From the NCBI RefSeq assembly GCF_003813865.1, contig NZ_RMVG01000001.1, positions 496,001-560,000 on the forward strand: a stretch of DNA of 64,000 nt, given 5' to 3'. The notes below the pieces were generated by a model. That model searched no databases, had not been told where the DNA came from, and saw only the letters and a program-made list of their open reading frames with translations. The translations under genes and the position numbers were made by a program. Below are positions 35,685 to 45,968 of this stretch, piece after piece. The number at the start of each line of letters is the position of its first letter. The first letter of the stretch is position 1. This DNA is from Candidatus Pantoea deserta. Lineage in GTDB: Bacteria; Pseudomonadota; Gammaproteobacteria; Enterobacterales; Enterobacteriaceae.

Positions 35685-35951
35685 TTAATAGCCGCGACGC
35701 CTTTCTAACCTGCTGATTTTGCGACGCAGCTTGCGACGGGTACGTTCAGCGCCGTCGCCACGGCAGGCGCGACAGATCCAGGCGATAACCAGCGCCAGCA
35801 CCAGCCACGGCAACAATTTGATTACAATCGCAAACAGCCCGCCGACAAACATCACGACTGTGGCGACCGCCAGCGCCGCCAGCACGCCCAGCAGCGAAAC
35901 GCCGGTAACCAGCAGCATCAGGAAAAAGCCCAGTACAAATAAAATTTCCAC
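35685..35951 (-). CDS. pspG: Phage shock protein G
   Basis: 88-residue inner-membrane protein of the Psp envelope-stress response. Two helices (about 1-28 and 30-60) and ILFVLGFFLMLLVTGVSLLG, IKLLPWL as in E. coli; the basic tail is longer (RKLRRKISRLERRRGY). I chose the GTG at 35951 because AGGAG lies seven bases before it and it matches the E. coli start; the ATG at 35966 overlaps that AGGAG. A sigma-54 promoter lies upstream, as expected for a PspF-controlled gene. Confidence 0.9.
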   Translation of the reverse strand: MEILFVLGFFLMLLVTGVSLLGVLAALAVATVVMFVGGLFAIVIKLLPWLVLALVIAWICRACRGDGAERTRRKLRRKISRLERRRGY

Positions 35952-35985
35952 CTTGTTGCTCCTCATATTTTTTCTGACTGGTTAT

Positions 35986-36002
35986 TACAAGAAGCGTGCC
36001 AG
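35986..36002 (-). promoter_or_regulatory. Sigma-54 promoter of pspG
   Basis: On the minus strand CTGGCACGCTTCTTGTA has the -24 GG (TGGCAC) and -12 element (TTGT for TTGC) at the right spacing. About 35-50 bp before the pspG start. PspF and IHF sites would lie in 36003-36080. Confidence 0.85.
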
Positions 36003-36080
36003 AATATAACTTGCTGATAGTTAAGCGATAACTCTGGCGGGCGCGCTTTTGGTTTAGTGAAATACGCTATTTTCTGGCGT

Positions 36081-36110
36081 AAAAAAAACCAGCCATGAGG
36101 CTGGTTTTTA
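36081..36110 (-). terminator. Intrinsic terminator of dusA
   Basis: AAAACCAGCC / GGCTGGTTTT around ATGA, with eight T residues on the minus strand. It separates dusA from the sigma-54 promoter of pspG. Confidence 0.93.
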
Positions 36111-36125
36111 CCGTGCTGCCGGAAA

Positions 36126-37121
36126 TCAGGCTTCCTGCGGGATTTTATCCGCGACCAGCGCCAGCGCCGCTTCGACCACGCGGACGTCTGCGCCCGGTTT
36201 GTGGGCGTTTTCGCTCAGATGGCGACGCCACTGACGCGCGCCGGGGATCCCCTGGAAAAGGCCAAGCATATGGCGCGTAATATGGCCGAGGTAGGTGCCT
36301 TTCGCCAGCTCTGCTTCGATATAGGGATACATGCTGCGCACAATCGCCACCGGATCGGCAACCGGCGTATCGCGGCCAAACAGCTCAGGATCCACCTGCG
36401 CCAGCAGGCCCGGATTTTGATAGGCTTCGCGCCCCATCATGACGCCATCCAGATGTTGCAGGTGGGTTTTCGCCTCTTCCAGCGACTTGACGCCGCCGTT
36501 AATCGCCAGCGTCAGCTGTGGAAAATCGCGCTTCAGCTGATACACGCGCGGATAGTCGAGCGGGGGAATTTCACGGTTCTCTTTAGGACTCAGACCGGAA
36601 AGCCAGGCTTTACGCGCGTGGATAATAAAGGTATCGCAGCCGCCGCGCTGCGCCACGGTGCCAACAAAGTCGGTCAAAAAGGCATAGCTGTCCTGCTCAT
36701 CGATGCCGATGCGGGTTTTCACCGTAACCGGGATAGAGACAACCTGCCGCATGGCGTCGATGCATTCCGCCACCAGCGACGCCTCCGCCATCAGACAGGC
36801 GCCGAAGCGGCCATTCTGTACACGATCGGAGGGACAGCCGACGTTAAGGTTAACCTCATCGTAGCCGCGTTCTTCCGCCAGCTTCGCGCACTGCGCCAGC
36901 GCCGCCGGATCGCTACCGCCAAGCTGCAAGGCAAGCGGATGCTCTGCCTCGCTGTAGGCGAGATAGTCGCCCTTGCCGTGGATGATGGCGCCGGTGGTGA
37001 CCATTTCGGTGTACAGCAGGGTATCCCCCGTAAGCTGACGGTGAAAATAGCGGCAGTGGCGATCGGTCCAGTCGAGCATGGGCGCGATGGAAAAACGTTG
37101 CGAAGAGAAAGAGTTGCTCAT
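36126..37121 (-). CDS. dusA: tRNA-dihydrouridine synthase A
   Basis: 331 residues, FMN enzyme making dihydrouridine at positions 20/20a of tRNA. TIM barrel with [34 protein letters not shown] (catalytic Cys in NVGCPS), [20 protein letters not shown] and [14 protein letters not shown]. The ATG at 37121 ([11 protein letters not shown]) is taken; an upstream GTG frame would add 17 residues without support. Confidence 0.96.
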   Translation of the reverse strand: MSNSFSSQRFSIAPMLDWTDRHCRYFHRQLTGDTLLYTEMVTTGAIIHGKGDYLAYSEAEHPLALQLGGSDPAALAQCAKLAEERGYDEVNLNVGCPSDRVQNGRFGACLMAEASLVAECIDAMRQVVSIPVTVKTRIGIDEQDSYAFLTDFVGTVAQRGGCDTFIIHARKAWLSGLSPKENREIPPLDYPRVYQLKRDFPQLTLAINGGVKSLEEAKTHLQHLDGVMMGREAYQNPGLLAQVDPELFGRDTPVADPVAIVRSMYPYIEAELAKGTYLGHITRHMLGLFQGIPGARQWRRHLSENAHKPGADVRVVEAALALVADKIPQEA

Positions 37122-37228
37122 GAAGCGCAGAAAATCCGTTAAGGGTGATGATAATCTGCGCAAGGATAGCACATTAACGGTATGCCGGGCGACTCTGCGT
37201 CGCCCGGTTTATGCCCGGCTGAAAGCGG

Positions 37229-38479
37229 TTAGAAATTAAACCCAAGCTGCATCATTGCGCCCCAGGTGTTGTTGTCGCCTACCGACCCGGCCAGATCCAG
37301 ATGCACCGCATTGTGGAACGGCGACAGACCGAAACCGGCAGTCACGACGTTTTCATCAGCGGACTTCATATCCGCGCGATAACCGGCTCGCAGCGCCAGC
37401 CAGTCCAGCACGCGATATTCGCCGCCGATGCCGGCATACTGACTGCTTGCCTGCGATTTAAAACGCTTCGTTTCGGTGAGATCGACGTCCAGCGCGGCGG
37501 TGAACGGTCCGCCCTGCCATGACAGACCAGAGGTCACCAGCGGACGGATCTGATAGGTGTCGCGATAGCCGTTGGTCTCTTTGGTCCGCAAATCACGCGA
37601 TACCAGGTTTTGCCCGGTCACGCCCAGCGTCCAGTTTTCGCTCAGCGGCGTCGCCAGACCGGCATCAATGTTAAAGCCGGTCTGATCGTTACGATAGCGG
37701 CTGCCGTTGAGGTCGTTTTTATCGTAGTTATAGATGCTGGCCGAATAGTTATAGAGCCAGGTTTTCTGAATTTTCGGCGTGACGCCCAGCGAAACCGGAT
37801 GCCCCGCCACATTGAACTCATGCGCCACCGAAATGCCGTAATCAGTAATCAGCGCCGCCAGCCCGTTTGCGCTGGAACGCAGGTTATTCTGATCGCCCGG
37901 CACAGGAATAATGGTGCCGTTGGCGACGCCGTCGAGATAGGTAATATCGCTCTGGGCGACGTTGGCGCGCAGGTGCACCGTGCCGTAGGCTTTGGTGATA
38001 AAGGCGAACGGCAGGGTGTCGCCAGGCACGGTGACGGCCAGCGCGACGCCTGCCGTCCCGTTGGCCTTGTTGCCGCGCAGATCGCGCAGCTGGTTCGCCA
38101 CATCGCCTGACGCCGCTTTGAGCTGCGGATAACCGTTGAGTAAGTCGGTGAAAGTCAGGTTGTTAATCACGTCGCGATAGCGGTCGACGGTATCGCTGAT
38201 GTCATCAACCTTATCAACCATCTTATCTTTATCGGTGACCTGCAAACCGGCCGAAGGAAAAATAATGCCGACGTTATCGTCCGGCTTAGCCCGCGTCATC
38301 AGCGCCGGGTTTGCCAGCACCGCCGAACTCCAGGTTGAAGAAGCCACGCCTGTACCGCCCATCGCGTCGTTGCGCGCATCATACCAGGTACCGGCGGCCA
38401 TTGCGGAAGAAGAGAGAAAAAGCGCATTTAAAACAGCAGTATATAAAAGCGCAGAGCGCCGGGTGGTTTTGTTCGCCAT
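37229..38479 (-). CDS. TraF-like (TraF_2) outer membrane beta-barrel protein
   Basis: 416 residues with signal peptide (cleavage after SSSAMA, about residue 29). The mature start GTWYDARNDAMGGTGVASS...AVLANPAL is typical of FadL/TraF_2-type barrels, and the C-terminus ends in MQLGFNF with terminal Phe. Proteins called TraF after the F plasmid by weak similarity are common in chromosomes without a conjugation system, as here; the role is unknown, perhaps hydrophobic-compound passage. Confidence 0.8.
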   Translation of the reverse strand: MANKTTRRSALLYTAVLNALFLSSSAMAAGTWYDARNDAMGGTGVASSTWSSAVLANPALMTRAKPDDNVGIIFPSAGLQVTDKDKMVDKVDDISDTVDRYRDVINNLTFTDLLNGYPQLKAASGDVANQLRDLRGNKANGTAGVALAVTVPGDTLPFAFITKAYGTVHLRANVAQSDITYLDGVANGTIIPVPGDQNNLRSSANGLAALITDYGISVAHEFNVAGHPVSLGVTPKIQKTWLYNYSASIYNYDKNDLNGSRYRNDQTGFNIDAGLATPLSENWTLGVTGQNLVSRDLRTKETNGYRDTYQIRPLVTSGLSWQGGPFTAALDVDLTETKRFKSQASSQYAGIGGEYRVLDWLALRAGYRADMKSADENVVTAGFGLSPFHNAVHLDLAGSVGDNNTWGAMMQLGFNF

Positions 38480-38925
38480 TTGTCTGCCATCACCTCGATC
38501 GAGAAAACATTCATCATCGGAATTTGTCGTTAGCGCTATTGTGAATGGCGGCTAACGGTTCATTGCTGTGAATTGAGTCGAAACAGCATTGTTATTCGCC
38601 GGATTGGATGATTTAGCTACAAATCGGCGTTTTTATTGTTTAGCGAGGTAGTAAAAAAGGGATAGTAAGGCCAGTGCTTTCTTAAGGCCACTTGAACATT
38701 AGTGCTTAACCAGGTGAGTTGTAAAGCAAATTGGGCATTTTGTTGCTATTTGTCTCGCAAAGGATGGTCCTGTTACGCGCGCTTAACGCACCGAAGCAAA
38801 GCACCATCCCGCTTAACAGAATGATAAATATAATAAAATCAAGGCGAGCCGACTTTGCGTCGCAACCTCAGCGCAGGCGCATTTAGTGTGATAAAATAAC
38901 ATCTCGTTTTCAGCGGAGAATCCCC
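38480..38925. other. 446-bp intergenic region between traF-like gene and zur
   Basis: No gene is supported. The AT-rich middle (38560-38720) probably carries the traF-like promoter on the minus strand. At the right end TGTGATAAAATAACATCTC (38887-38905) resembles half of a Zur box (ATAACATTTC), suggesting zur autoregulation, though the left arm is poor. A GATAAAAT sequence there could serve as the zur -10 element. Confidence 0.45.
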
Positions 38926-39447
38926 ATGTCGACTATGACGCCAGAGCAAATCATGACCCAGGCGGAAAAACTGTGCCTGCAACGCGGCGTGCGCCTGACC
39001 ACACAGCGCGCCGAGGTGCTGCGTCTGATGGCGGCGCAACATGGGTCGATCAGCGCCTACGATCTGCTGGACAGGCTACGCGCTACCGAGCCGCAGGCGA
39101 AGCCGCCAACGGTTTACCGCGCGCTCGATTTTTTGCTGGAACAGGGCTTTATCCATCGCGTGGAATCCAATAACAGCTATGTGGTTTGCCATCACTTTGA
39201 AGCGCCTGCGCATACGTCTGTCATGCTGGTGTGCGATCGCTGCGCGGCGGTGACGGAAAAACAGGCGCAGGGAGTGGAGAAAATCATTGGCGATTTGGCG
39301 GGCGAAGCAGGTTTTGCTCTGCGTCACAGCGTGATTGAGGCGCACGGGCTATGCGTTAGCTGTGCAGAAGTCGCCTCCTGTACGCATCCTGAAAACTGCG
39401 ATCACGACCATGAAGCCGACGGGAAAAAGCGCGGGAAAAAAGGGTAA
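38926..39447 (+). CDS. zur: Zinc uptake repressor Zur
   Basis: 173-residue Fur-family repressor that shuts znuABC and zinc-saving genes when Zn2+ is bound. Winged HTH (about 1-85; RLTTQRAEVLRLM, PTVYRALDFLLEQGFIHRV), dimerisation domain with zinc cysteines VCDRCAAV and LCVSCAEVASC, and a His-rich tail NCDHDHEADG. GGAG precedes the ATG. Confidence 0.95.
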   Translation: MSTMTPEQIMTQAEKLCLQRGVRLTTQRAEVLRLMAAQHGSISAYDLLDRLRATEPQAKPPTVYRALDFLLEQGFIHRVESNNSYVVCHHFEAPAHTSVMLVCDRCAAVTEKQAQGVEKIIGDLAGEAGFALRHSVIEAHGLCVSCAEVASCTHPENCDHDHEADGKKRGKKG

Positions 39448-39448
39448 G

Positions 39449-39490
39449 CGGCACCTCCCTGTGCCGATCGTTCAGGCGCATCCTGAACGA
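39449..39490. terminator. Two hairpins between convergent zur and yjbJ
   Basis: CGGCAC/GTGCCG (39449-39466) and TCGTTCAGG/CCTGAACGA (39468-39490) stand side by side. Neither has a T-run; together they may block convergent transcription. Confidence 0.45.
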
Positions 39491-39495
39491 GGAGA

Positions 39496-39708
39496 TTACC
39501 AGCGGTAGTCTTTGTTCTGGGTTTCCCAGTCAGAGACTTCTTTCTCAGCCTCGTCCTTAGCGTAACCGTAGCGTTCCTGAATTTTGCCGACAAGCTGATC
39601 GCGTTTACCTTCGATAACCTGCATATCATCGTCGGTTAGCTTGCCCCATTTTTCTTTAAATTTGCCTTTGAACTGCTTCCAGTTACCGCTCGCTTCGTCT
39701 TTATTCAT
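39496..39708 (-). CDS. yjbJ: CsbD-family stress protein YjbJ
   Basis: 70-residue hydrophilic protein (MNKDEASGNWKQFKGKFKEK...), near-identical to E. coli YjbJ. CsbD family members are abundant stress-induced proteins under sigma-S or sigma-B with unknown mechanism. GGAGG sits before the ATG at 39708; the longer upstream frame is not used. Confidence 0.94.
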   Translation of the reverse strand: MNKDEASGNWKQFKGKFKEKWGKLTDDDMQVIEGKRDQLVGKIQERYGYAKDEAEKEVSDWETQNKDYRW

Positions 39709-39887
39709 GTTAGACCTCCACGTCATCCTTAGTTTTACATACCACCAGGTAATGGCAGTACGACAATACAAAGCGCTGCTGTGTCGCGCTGTTGTAAGTT
39801 AATTGTAGTAGACGAATCGGCAACTGCCGGATATTTACAGAATAATCTGTTTAGATTTCAGTGCGTCAGCGGCTGCCGTCTGGCTAA

Positions 39888-41222
39888 TTAACTGTTAAAC
39901 CAGCGGCTTAAGCGCCATTCCCGCCGCCAGATATACCAGAGAGAAAGGCCGCGCAGCGCAAGAAACACCGTCACCGCCAGCCATAAACCGTGGTTGCCCA
40001 GCCAGGGCAAAGTGAGCAGCGTCACAAAGTATCCCAGAGCAGCGACCGCCATGCTGTTGCGCATTTCGCGTCCGCGCGTGGCGCCGACAAACAGCCCGTC
40101 CAGCAGATAACACCAGACGCCTGCCAGCGGCAGAATGATTTGCCAGATCAGATAGCGATCGACCTGCTGCCGCAGCGACGCCAGCGAGGTGAGCATGGTC
40201 ACAATAGATTCGCCGCTTACGGCATAAATCAGCGCAAACCCCAGCGCCACCAGGCCCGCCTGGCGGCAGGCCGCATGCCAGACAGCCAGCAGCCTGTCGC
40301 CGTCGCGCGCGCCCCAGGCTTCGCCGGAAACGGCTTCCACCGCGTAGGCAAAGCCATCCAGCGCATAGGCGGTAAAGGTGATAAACATCAGCAGTACGGC
40401 GTTGGCGGCGACAACCTCCGGGCCAAGACGCGCGCCGATCAGCGTCAGCGAGGCGAAGCAGAGCTGGAGCAGCAGCGAGCGCAGCATGATGTCGCGATTC
40501 AGGCGCAGCAGACGGCTCACATCGCCGCGCCAGCTCCTTTTCAGCATCGTCATGGTAATGCCGCGTCGCTTCGCCACCCGCCACACCATCATCAGACCGA
40601 CCGCCAGGGTGACGTACTCTGCCAGCGCCGTGGCGGTGGCCGCTCCCGCCACGCCCCACTTCAGGCCGAGCACCAGCCAGAGATCGAGCGCTATATTGAC
40701 GCTGTTGCCGACCACCAGCAGCACCACCGGCGCGCGCGCATACTGCACGCCCAGCAGCCAGCCGAGAATAACCATATTGGCCAGGGTCGCGGGCGCGCTG
40801 AGCCAGCGGATATGAATAAAAAGCGCCGCCTGCTCCAGCACCAGCGGATTCCCCCCCGCCAGCCGTCCCGCCAGCGAGCTGAGCGGATCGCGCAGCAGGA
40901 TAAACAGCACGCCGGCGCACACCGCCATCAGCAGCGGCTGCGTCAGCGCACGCGCCAGCGCCAGCGCGTCCCGTGCGCCAAACGCCTGCGCGGTAAAGCC
41001 GGTAGTGCTCATACGCAGGAACAGCAGCAGCATAAAGACGAAGCTGGTTGTCGTGGCGCCAATCGCCACGCCGCCGAGATAGACCGGGCTATCGAGATGG
41101 CCAATAACAGCCGTGTCCACCAGGCCGAGCAGCGGCACGGTGATATTTGAGAGGATCATCGGCAGCGCCAGCCGCCAGAGGTGTCGATCGTTTGCAGTAA
41201 AGAGACGCATCAGCCGGTCCAT
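39888..41222 (-). CDS. dinF: MATE-family efflux protein DinF
   Basis: 444 residues with twelve helices in two MATE repeats (LPMILSNITVPLLGLVDTAVIGHL near the N-terminus). Proton- or sodium-driven multidrug exporter, damage-inducible in E. coli through read-through from lexA. Here the gap to lexA is 126 bp with a strong hairpin, so SOS coupling may be weaker. No separate LexA box was found. Confidence 0.93.
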   Translation of the reverse strand: MDRLMRLFTANDRHLWRLALPMILSNITVPLLGLVDTAVIGHLDSPVYLGGVAIGATTTSFVFMLLLFLRMSTTGFTAQAFGARDALALARALTQPLLMAVCAGVLFILLRDPLSSLAGRLAGGNPLVLEQAALFIHIRWLSAPATLANMVILGWLLGVQYARAPVVLLVVGNSVNIALDLWLVLGLKWGVAGAATATALAEYVTLAVGLMMVWRVAKRRGITMTMLKRSWRGDVSRLLRLNRDIMLRSLLLQLCFASLTLIGARLGPEVVAANAVLLMFITFTAYALDGFAYAVEAVSGEAWGARDGDRLLAVWHAACRQAGLVALGFALIYAVSGESIVTMLTSLASLRQQVDRYLIWQIILPLAGVWCYLLDGLFVGATRGREMRNSMAVAALGYFVTLLTLPWLGNHGLWLAVTVFLALRGLSLWYIWRREWRLSRWFNS

Positions 41223-41303
41223 GCCTGAAAACGTAAATAAGAGAGGGGCGCGGTGAGGGCAGTGTTACCTGCCTGAAACGCGATTGCAGATAAAATGCTC
41301 GCT

Positions 41304-41337
41304 CAGACGCCCGGCGTTAATACGCAGCGGGCGTCTG
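41304..41337 (-). terminator. Strong hairpin between lexA and dinF
   Basis: A 10-bp stem (CAGACGCCCG at 41304-41313, CGGGCGTCTG at 41328-41337) enclosing a second GCG/CGC stem. It lies 12 bases after lexA. No clear T-run, so a partial terminator or a processing/stabilising element. Confidence 0.5.
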
Positions 41338-41348
41338 AAGGCAGCCGG

Positions 41349-41963
41349 TCAGAGCCACTCGCCGTTGCGTACCACGCCGACAGCCAGACCCTCAACGGTC
41401 AGCGACTGCGTGCGGGTATCGACGATAATCGGTTCGAAGTCGTTGTTTTCTGGCAGCAGGTGCACCACGGTGCCCTGTTTCTTCCAGCGTTTTACCGTGA
41501 CCTCATCATCGATGCGCGCCACCACGACCTGGCCGTTACGTACGTCCTGGGTCTTGTGTACCGCCAGCAGGTCGCCGTCCATAATACCGATGTCTTTCAT
41601 CGACATACCGGCTACGCGCAGCAGAAAATCAGCGGAGGGCTTAAACAGATCGGGATCGACCTTGTAGTGGGTTTCGATATGTTCCTGCGCCAGCAGCGGC
41701 TCGCCCGCGGCGACGCGGCCGATTAACGGCAGACCGTTAGACTCTTCTTCTTCCATCAGCAGGCGAATGCCGCGCGATGCGCCAGAAACGATTTCGATAA
41801 CGCCTTTGCGCGCCAGCGCCTTGAGATGCTCTTCGGCGGCATTCGGGGAACGGAACCCCAGCTGCGAGGCAATTTCCGCACGCGTTGGCGGCATGCCCGT
41901 CTGGTTGATATGGTCGCGAATCAGGTCATAAACCTGTTGCTGCCTGGTGGTTAATGCTTTCAT
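41349..41963 (-). CDS. lexA: SOS repressor LexA
   Basis: 204 residues. Winged HTH (1-70), autocleavage site Ala86-Gly87 in GRVAAGEP, catalytic Ser121 (GMSMKDIG) and Lys158 (EVTVKRW). RecA* filaments trigger self-cleavage and SOS induction. Two LexA boxes precede it. The ATG at 41963 matches the E. coli start. Confidence 0.98.
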   Translation of the reverse strand: MKALTTRQQQVYDLIRDHINQTGMPPTRAEIASQLGFRSPNAAEEHLKALARKGVIEIVSGASRGIRLLMEEEESNGLPLIGRVAAGEPLLAQEHIETHYKVDPDLFKPSADFLLRVAGMSMKDIGIMDGDLLAVHKTQDVRNGQVVVARIDDEVTVKRWKKQGTVVHLLPENNDFEPIIVDTRTQSLTVEGLAVGVVRNGEWL

Positions 41964-41971
41964 CCCGCCCC

Positions 41972-42006
41972 CTGGTTGTTTATACAGTCGCTGTGAGTAT
42001 ATACAG
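41972..42006. promoter_or_regulatory. Tandem LexA boxes of lexA
   Basis: Given on the plus strand: CTGGTTGTTTATACAG (41972-41987) and CTGTGAGTATATACAG (41991-42006), both CTG-N10-CAG, separated by three bases. Same tandem layout as E. coli lexA, for autoregulation. Confidence 0.95.
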
Positions 42007-42069
42007 GTATTGGCGAAATGAAAACCGAAAGCCAGGGAAATAACGGGCCTTTGCTCAATTCTGGAAAGC

Positions 42070-42438
42070 CTAACGCAAATGCGACCAGAGCAGGGCGATC
42101 CAGACAAACAGCGCCAGTATGATAGCCAGCAATACGGCGGCGGAACCCATGTCTTTCGCCCGGCCAGCCAGCGGATGACGCTCCTGCCCGATGCGGTCGA
42201 CCACGGCTTCAATCGCGCTGTTAAGGATCTCGACGATAATGACCAGCACCACCGAACCGATCATCAGGATGCGCGCCACGGTATCCACATCCAGCCAGCA
42301 GGCGACGATAATGGCGATAATCGCCGCCGTGGCCTCCTGGCGAAACGCCGCTTCATGTTGCCAGGCCGCGCGCAGCCCCTGCCATGAGTAGCCGGCCGCT
42401 TTGACAATCCTGAGTAAACCGGTGGTATTACTTGCCAT
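42070..42438 (-). CDS. dgkA: Diacylglycerol kinase
   Basis: 122-residue trimeric inner-membrane kinase that recycles diacylglycerol from membrane-derived oligosaccharide synthesis to phosphatidic acid. N-terminal amphipathic helix, three transmembrane helices, catalytic signature [16 protein letters not shown] and [11 protein letters not shown]. The ATG at 42438 matches E. coli. Divergent from plsB, both in phospholipid metabolism. Confidence 0.97.
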   Translation of the reverse strand: MASNTTGLLRIVKAAGYSWQGLRAAWQHEAAFRQEATAAIIAIIVACWLDVDTVARILMIGSVVLVIIVEILNSAIEAVVDRIGQERHPLAGRAKDMGSAAVLLAIILALFVWIALLWSHLR

Positions 42439-42555
42439 TGTGAGGGAACCCTTTTCGTTGTTTGACGTCAATGTGTGGGCCGGGTGCGTTTGCCCCCCAC
42501 AGATCTTCGCAGCACTTTCTGTTATGCTTGCGGCGCTTTGCTAACAAGAGGCTTC

Positions 42556-44988
42556 ATGTTGTCTATGTCAGGTTGGCGTAAACTTTATTATAAATTATTG
42601 AATTTACCACACTCTATTCTCGTAAAGAGTAAGGCCATTCCGGCCGATCCCGTTTCAGAACATGGGCTCGATCCAACGCGGCCGATTATGTACGTGCTGC
42701 CATACGATTCCAAGGCGGATTTGCTCACGCTGCGTCAGCAGTGTTTAAAGCATAATTTGCCCGATCCGCTCATTCCGCTGGAAATTGACGGCGCGCTGCT
42801 GCCACGCCATGTGTTTATTCACGATGGTCCACGCGTATTCCCCTATTTCGTGCCTAATACGGAATCGGTGAAAATTTTCCATGAATACCTCGATCTGCAC
42901 CGCAATAATCCGCATCTGGATATTCAGATGCTGCCGGTATCGGTGATGTTCGGCCGCGCGCCTGGCCGCGAGGTTCAGGGCGACGATACGCCGCACCTGC
43001 GCGAGCTGAACGGCGTCGAGAAATTTTTCGCCACGCTCTGGCACGGGCGCGACAGCTTTGTGCGCTTTTCGCCCACCGTGTCGCTGCGCTGGATGGCGAC
43101 GCAGCACGGCACCGATAAATCTATCGCGCAGAAGCTGGCGCGCGTCGCGCGTATTCACTTCGCTCGTCAGCGTTTAGCTGCTATCGGGCCGCGTCTGCCG
43201 GCGCGTCAGGATCTGTTCAACAAGCTGCTCCAGTCCAAAGCGATTGAGAAAGCGGTAGAAGAAGAGGCGCGCAGTAAAAAGGTCTCTCACGAGAAGGCGC
43301 AGCAAAACGCCGTCGAAATGATGGAAGAGATCGCCGCCGACTTCTCCTATGAGGCCATCCGCATTACCGATCGCGTGATGGGCTGGCTGTGGAGCCGTCT
43401 CTATCAGGGCATCAATGTTAACGGCGGCGAACGCGTGCGCCAGCTGGCGGAGGATGGCCATGAGATTGTCTATGTGCCCTGCCACCGCAGCCACATGGAT
43501 TATCTGCTGCTCTCCTATGTGCTCTATCACCAGGGGCTGGTGCCGCCGCACATCGCTGCGGGCATTAACCTTAACTTCTGGCCTGCGGGACCGATTTTCC
43601 GTCGCCTGGGCGCCTTCTTTATTCGTCGTACCTTTAAGGGCAATAAGCTTTACGCTACCGTCTTCCGCGAATATCTCGGCGAACTGTTCAGCCGGGGCTA
43701 CTCGGTTGAGTATTTTGTTGAGGGTGGGCGCTCACGTACCGGTCGTCTGCTGGACCCGAAAACCGGCACGCTGGCCATGACGCTACAGGCGATGCTGCGC
43801 GGCGGTAACCGCCCCATTACGCTGGTGCCGATCTATATCGGCTATGAGCACGTAATGGAAGTGGGCACTTACGCCAAAGAGCTGCGCGGCGCGGCGAAAG
43901 AGAAAGAAGGCTTTATGCAGATGGTGCGCGGCCTGCGCAAGCTGCGCAACCTCGGCCAGGGCTATGTTAACTTCGGCGAACCGCTGCCGCTGGTGAACTA
44001 CCTGAATAAGCAGGTGCCGGAGTGGCGCGACGCCATCGATCCCATTGAGCCGCAGCGTCCCAGCTGGCTGACGCCCACGGTCAATGATATTGCGGCGCGT
44101 CTGATGGTGCGCATCAATGAAGCGGGCGCGGCCAACGCCATGAACCTGTGCGTGACGGCGCTGCTTGCCTCACGTCAGCGCTCACTAACCCGCGAGCAGT
44201 TGATTGAGCAGCTTGAGTGTTATACCGAGCTGCTGCGCAATGTGCCCTACTCGCCGGAATCCACGGTGCCGCCGCTCTCTGCGGAGGCGCTGCTGGATCA
44301 CGCCATGGGCATGAACAAGTTCGAGACCGAGCAGGATAATATCGGCGACATCATCATTCTGCCGCGCGAGCAGGCGGTGCTGATGACCTATTACCGCAAC
44401 AACATCCACCATATGCTGGTGATGCCGTCGCTGATCGCCGCCATTATTCAGCAGCATCCGAACCTCAGCGAGGCCGAACTGCTGCGCCAGGTGCGCCTGA
44501 TCTACCCTATGCTGAAAAGCGAGCTGTTCCTGCGCTGGGAGATGGACGCGCTGCCGGCGCTGCTGAGCGCGCTGTGTCAGGAGCTGGCGCGTCAGGGCCT
44601 GATCACCCTTCAGGACGGGCAATTGCGTCACACCGCCGCGCGCTACCGCACTCTGCAACTGCTGGCCGCCGGTATCCGCGAAACCCTGCAACGCTTTGCG
44701 ATTACCTTCTCTATCCTTAGCGCGAAGCCGACCATCAACCGCGGCACGCTGGAGAAAGAGAGCCGTATGCTGGCGCAGCGTCTGTCGGTGCTGCACGGTA
44801 TCAATGCGCCGGAGTTCTTCGATAAGGCGGTCTTTACCACTCTGGTGCTGACGCTGCGAGACGAAGGCTATATCAGCGATACCGGCGATGCCGACGTTGA
44901 GCGTACCCAGGCCACCTGGCATATCCTGGCGGATCTGATCACCAGCGATGTGCGACTGACCATTGAGAGCGCGGTCGCACACGACTAA
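42556..44988 (+). CDS. plsB: Glycerol-3-phosphate acyltransferase
   Basis: 810 residues (E. coli 807). First step of phospholipid synthesis, sn-1 acylation at the inner membrane. Catalytic HX4D in [13 protein letters not shown], followed by [19 protein letters not shown], the EGGRSRTGR block and PIYIGYE, the four acyltransferase motifs. GAGG lies four bases before the ATG at 42556; the ATG at 42565 gives the exact E. coli start and cannot be excluded. Confidence 0.97.
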   Translation: MLSMSGWRKLYYKLLNLPHSILVKSKAIPADPVSEHGLDPTRPIMYVLPYDSKADLLTLRQQCLKHNLPDPLIPLEIDGALLPRHVFIHDGPRVFPYFVPNTESVKIFHEYLDLHRNNPHLDIQMLPVSVMFGRAPGREVQGDDTPHLRELNGVEKFFATLWHGRDSFVRFSPTVSLRWMATQHGTDKSIAQKLARVARIHFARQRLAAIGPRLPARQDLFNKLLQSKAIEKAVEEEARSKKVSHEKAQQNAVEMMEEIAADFSYEAIRITDRVMGWLWSRLYQGINVNGGERVRQLAEDGHEIVYVPCHRSHMDYLLLSYVLYHQGLVPPHIAAGINLNFWPAGPIFRRLGAFFIRRTFKGNKLYATVFREYLGELFSRGYSVEYFVEGGRSRTGRLLDPKTGTLAMTLQAMLRGGNRPITLVPIYIGYEHVMEVGTYAKELRGAAKEKEGFMQMVRGLRKLRNLGQGYVNFGEPLPLVNYLNKQVPEWRDAIDPIEPQRPSWLTPTVNDIAARLMVRINEAGAANAMNLCVTALLASRQRSLTREQLIEQLECYTELLRNVPYSPESTVPPLSAEALLDHAMGMNKFETEQDNIGDIIILPREQAVLMTYYRNNIHHMLVMPSLIAAIIQQHPNLSEAELLRQVRLIYPMLKSELFLRWEMDALPALLSALCQELARQGLITLQDGQLRHTAARYRTLQLLAAGIRETLQRFAITFSILSAKPTINRGTLEKESRMLAQRLSVLHGINAPEFFDKAVFTTLVLTLRDEGYISDTGDADVERTQATWHILADLITSDVRLTIESAVAHD

Positions 44989-45005
44989 TGACCGCAGCGA
45001 AAAGC

Positions 45006-45034
45006 AAAGGGCGACAGAGATGTCGCCCTTTTTT
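45006..45034 (+). terminator. Intrinsic terminator of plsB
   Basis: AAAGGGCGACA / TGTCGCCCTTT with loop GAGA (45006-45031), then further T residues. Confidence 0.95.
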
Positions 45035-45071
45035 ATTACCGGGAAAGCAGCGCTCGCTGAGAAGCCGGCCG

Positions 45072-45956
45072 TTAAAACAGCTGGCTAAACGGCGGGGTAT
45101 TCAGCAGCACGCCGACAAAGATCACCAGCCCGACGTAGTTATTATTCAGAAAGCCCTGGAAGCAGGCGTCGCGTTCGCGCTGAACAATCAGTTTCTGCTG
45201 GTAGATAAACAGCGCGGCGGCCCCCAGCAGCGACCAGTAAAACAGCGCGTTAAGCTGCATCAGCGCCCCCGCCAGCGTCAGCAGTGCCAGCGTCGCCAGC
45301 TGTAGCAGACCAATAATCAGTTTGTCGTAGCGGCCAAACAGAATCGCCGTCGATTTCACGCCGATTTTAATATCGTCATCGCGGTCGACCATGGCGTACT
45401 GGGTGTCATAGGCCACGGTCCAGCAGATGTTTGCCAGAAACACCAGCCAGCACTCCAGTGGTAAGGACTCACTAACCGCCGCCCAGGCCATGGGAATCGC
45501 CCAGCCGAACGCCGCGCCCAGCACCACCTGCGGCAAATGGGTATAGCGCTTCATAAAGGGATAGCACCACGCCAGCGCCAGCCCGCCCAGCGACAGCAGG
45601 ATCGTCATCAGGTTCATGGTGAGCACCAGCGCAAACGCCAGCAGCCCCAGCAGCACAAACAGAATCTTCGCCTCTTTTTCGCTGACCGCGCCGCTCGGCA
45701 GCGGACGCCCTGCGGTGCGCTTAACGAAGCCATCCACCTTGCGGTCGGCAAAGTCGTTAATGACGCAGCCCGCCGCGCGCATCACAAAGACGCCGAGCAC
45801 AAATACCACCAGCACCGATAACGGCGGCACGCTCATACCGGAAAGCCACAGCGCCCACAGCGTGGGCCACAGCAGCAGCAAAGTGCCGATCGGCTTGTCA
45901 ATGCGCATCAGGCGGCTGTAAGCCTGAAACTTGCTCATCTGTAAGGTTTTTTGCAC
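45072..45956 (-). CDS. ubiA: 4-hydroxybenzoate octaprenyltransferase
   Basis: 294 residues, polytopic aromatic prenyltransferase of ubiquinone synthesis. Two Asp-rich motifs: [10 protein letters not shown] (about 67-76) and [12 protein letters not shown] (about 190-201). The GTG at 45956 gives an N-terminus the same length as E. coli UbiA and has GAGG upstream; the ATG at 45938 lacks a Shine-Dalgarno. Twelve bases downstream of ubiC in the ubiCA operon. Confidence 0.95.
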   Translation of the reverse strand: MQKTLQMSKFQAYSRLMRIDKPIGTLLLLWPTLWALWLSGMSVPPLSVLVVFVLGVFVMRAAGCVINDFADRKVDGFVKRTAGRPLPSGAVSEKEAKILFVLLGLLAFALVLTMNLMTILLSLGGLALAWCYPFMKRYTHLPQVVLGAAFGWAIPMAWAAVSESLPLECWLVFLANICWTVAYDTQYAMVDRDDDIKIGVKSTAILFGRYDKLIIGLLQLATLALLTLAGALMQLNALFYWSLLGAAALFIYQQKLIVQRERDACFQGFLNNNYVGLVIFVGVLLNTPPFSQLF

Positions 45957-45968
45957 GTTCGATTATCC

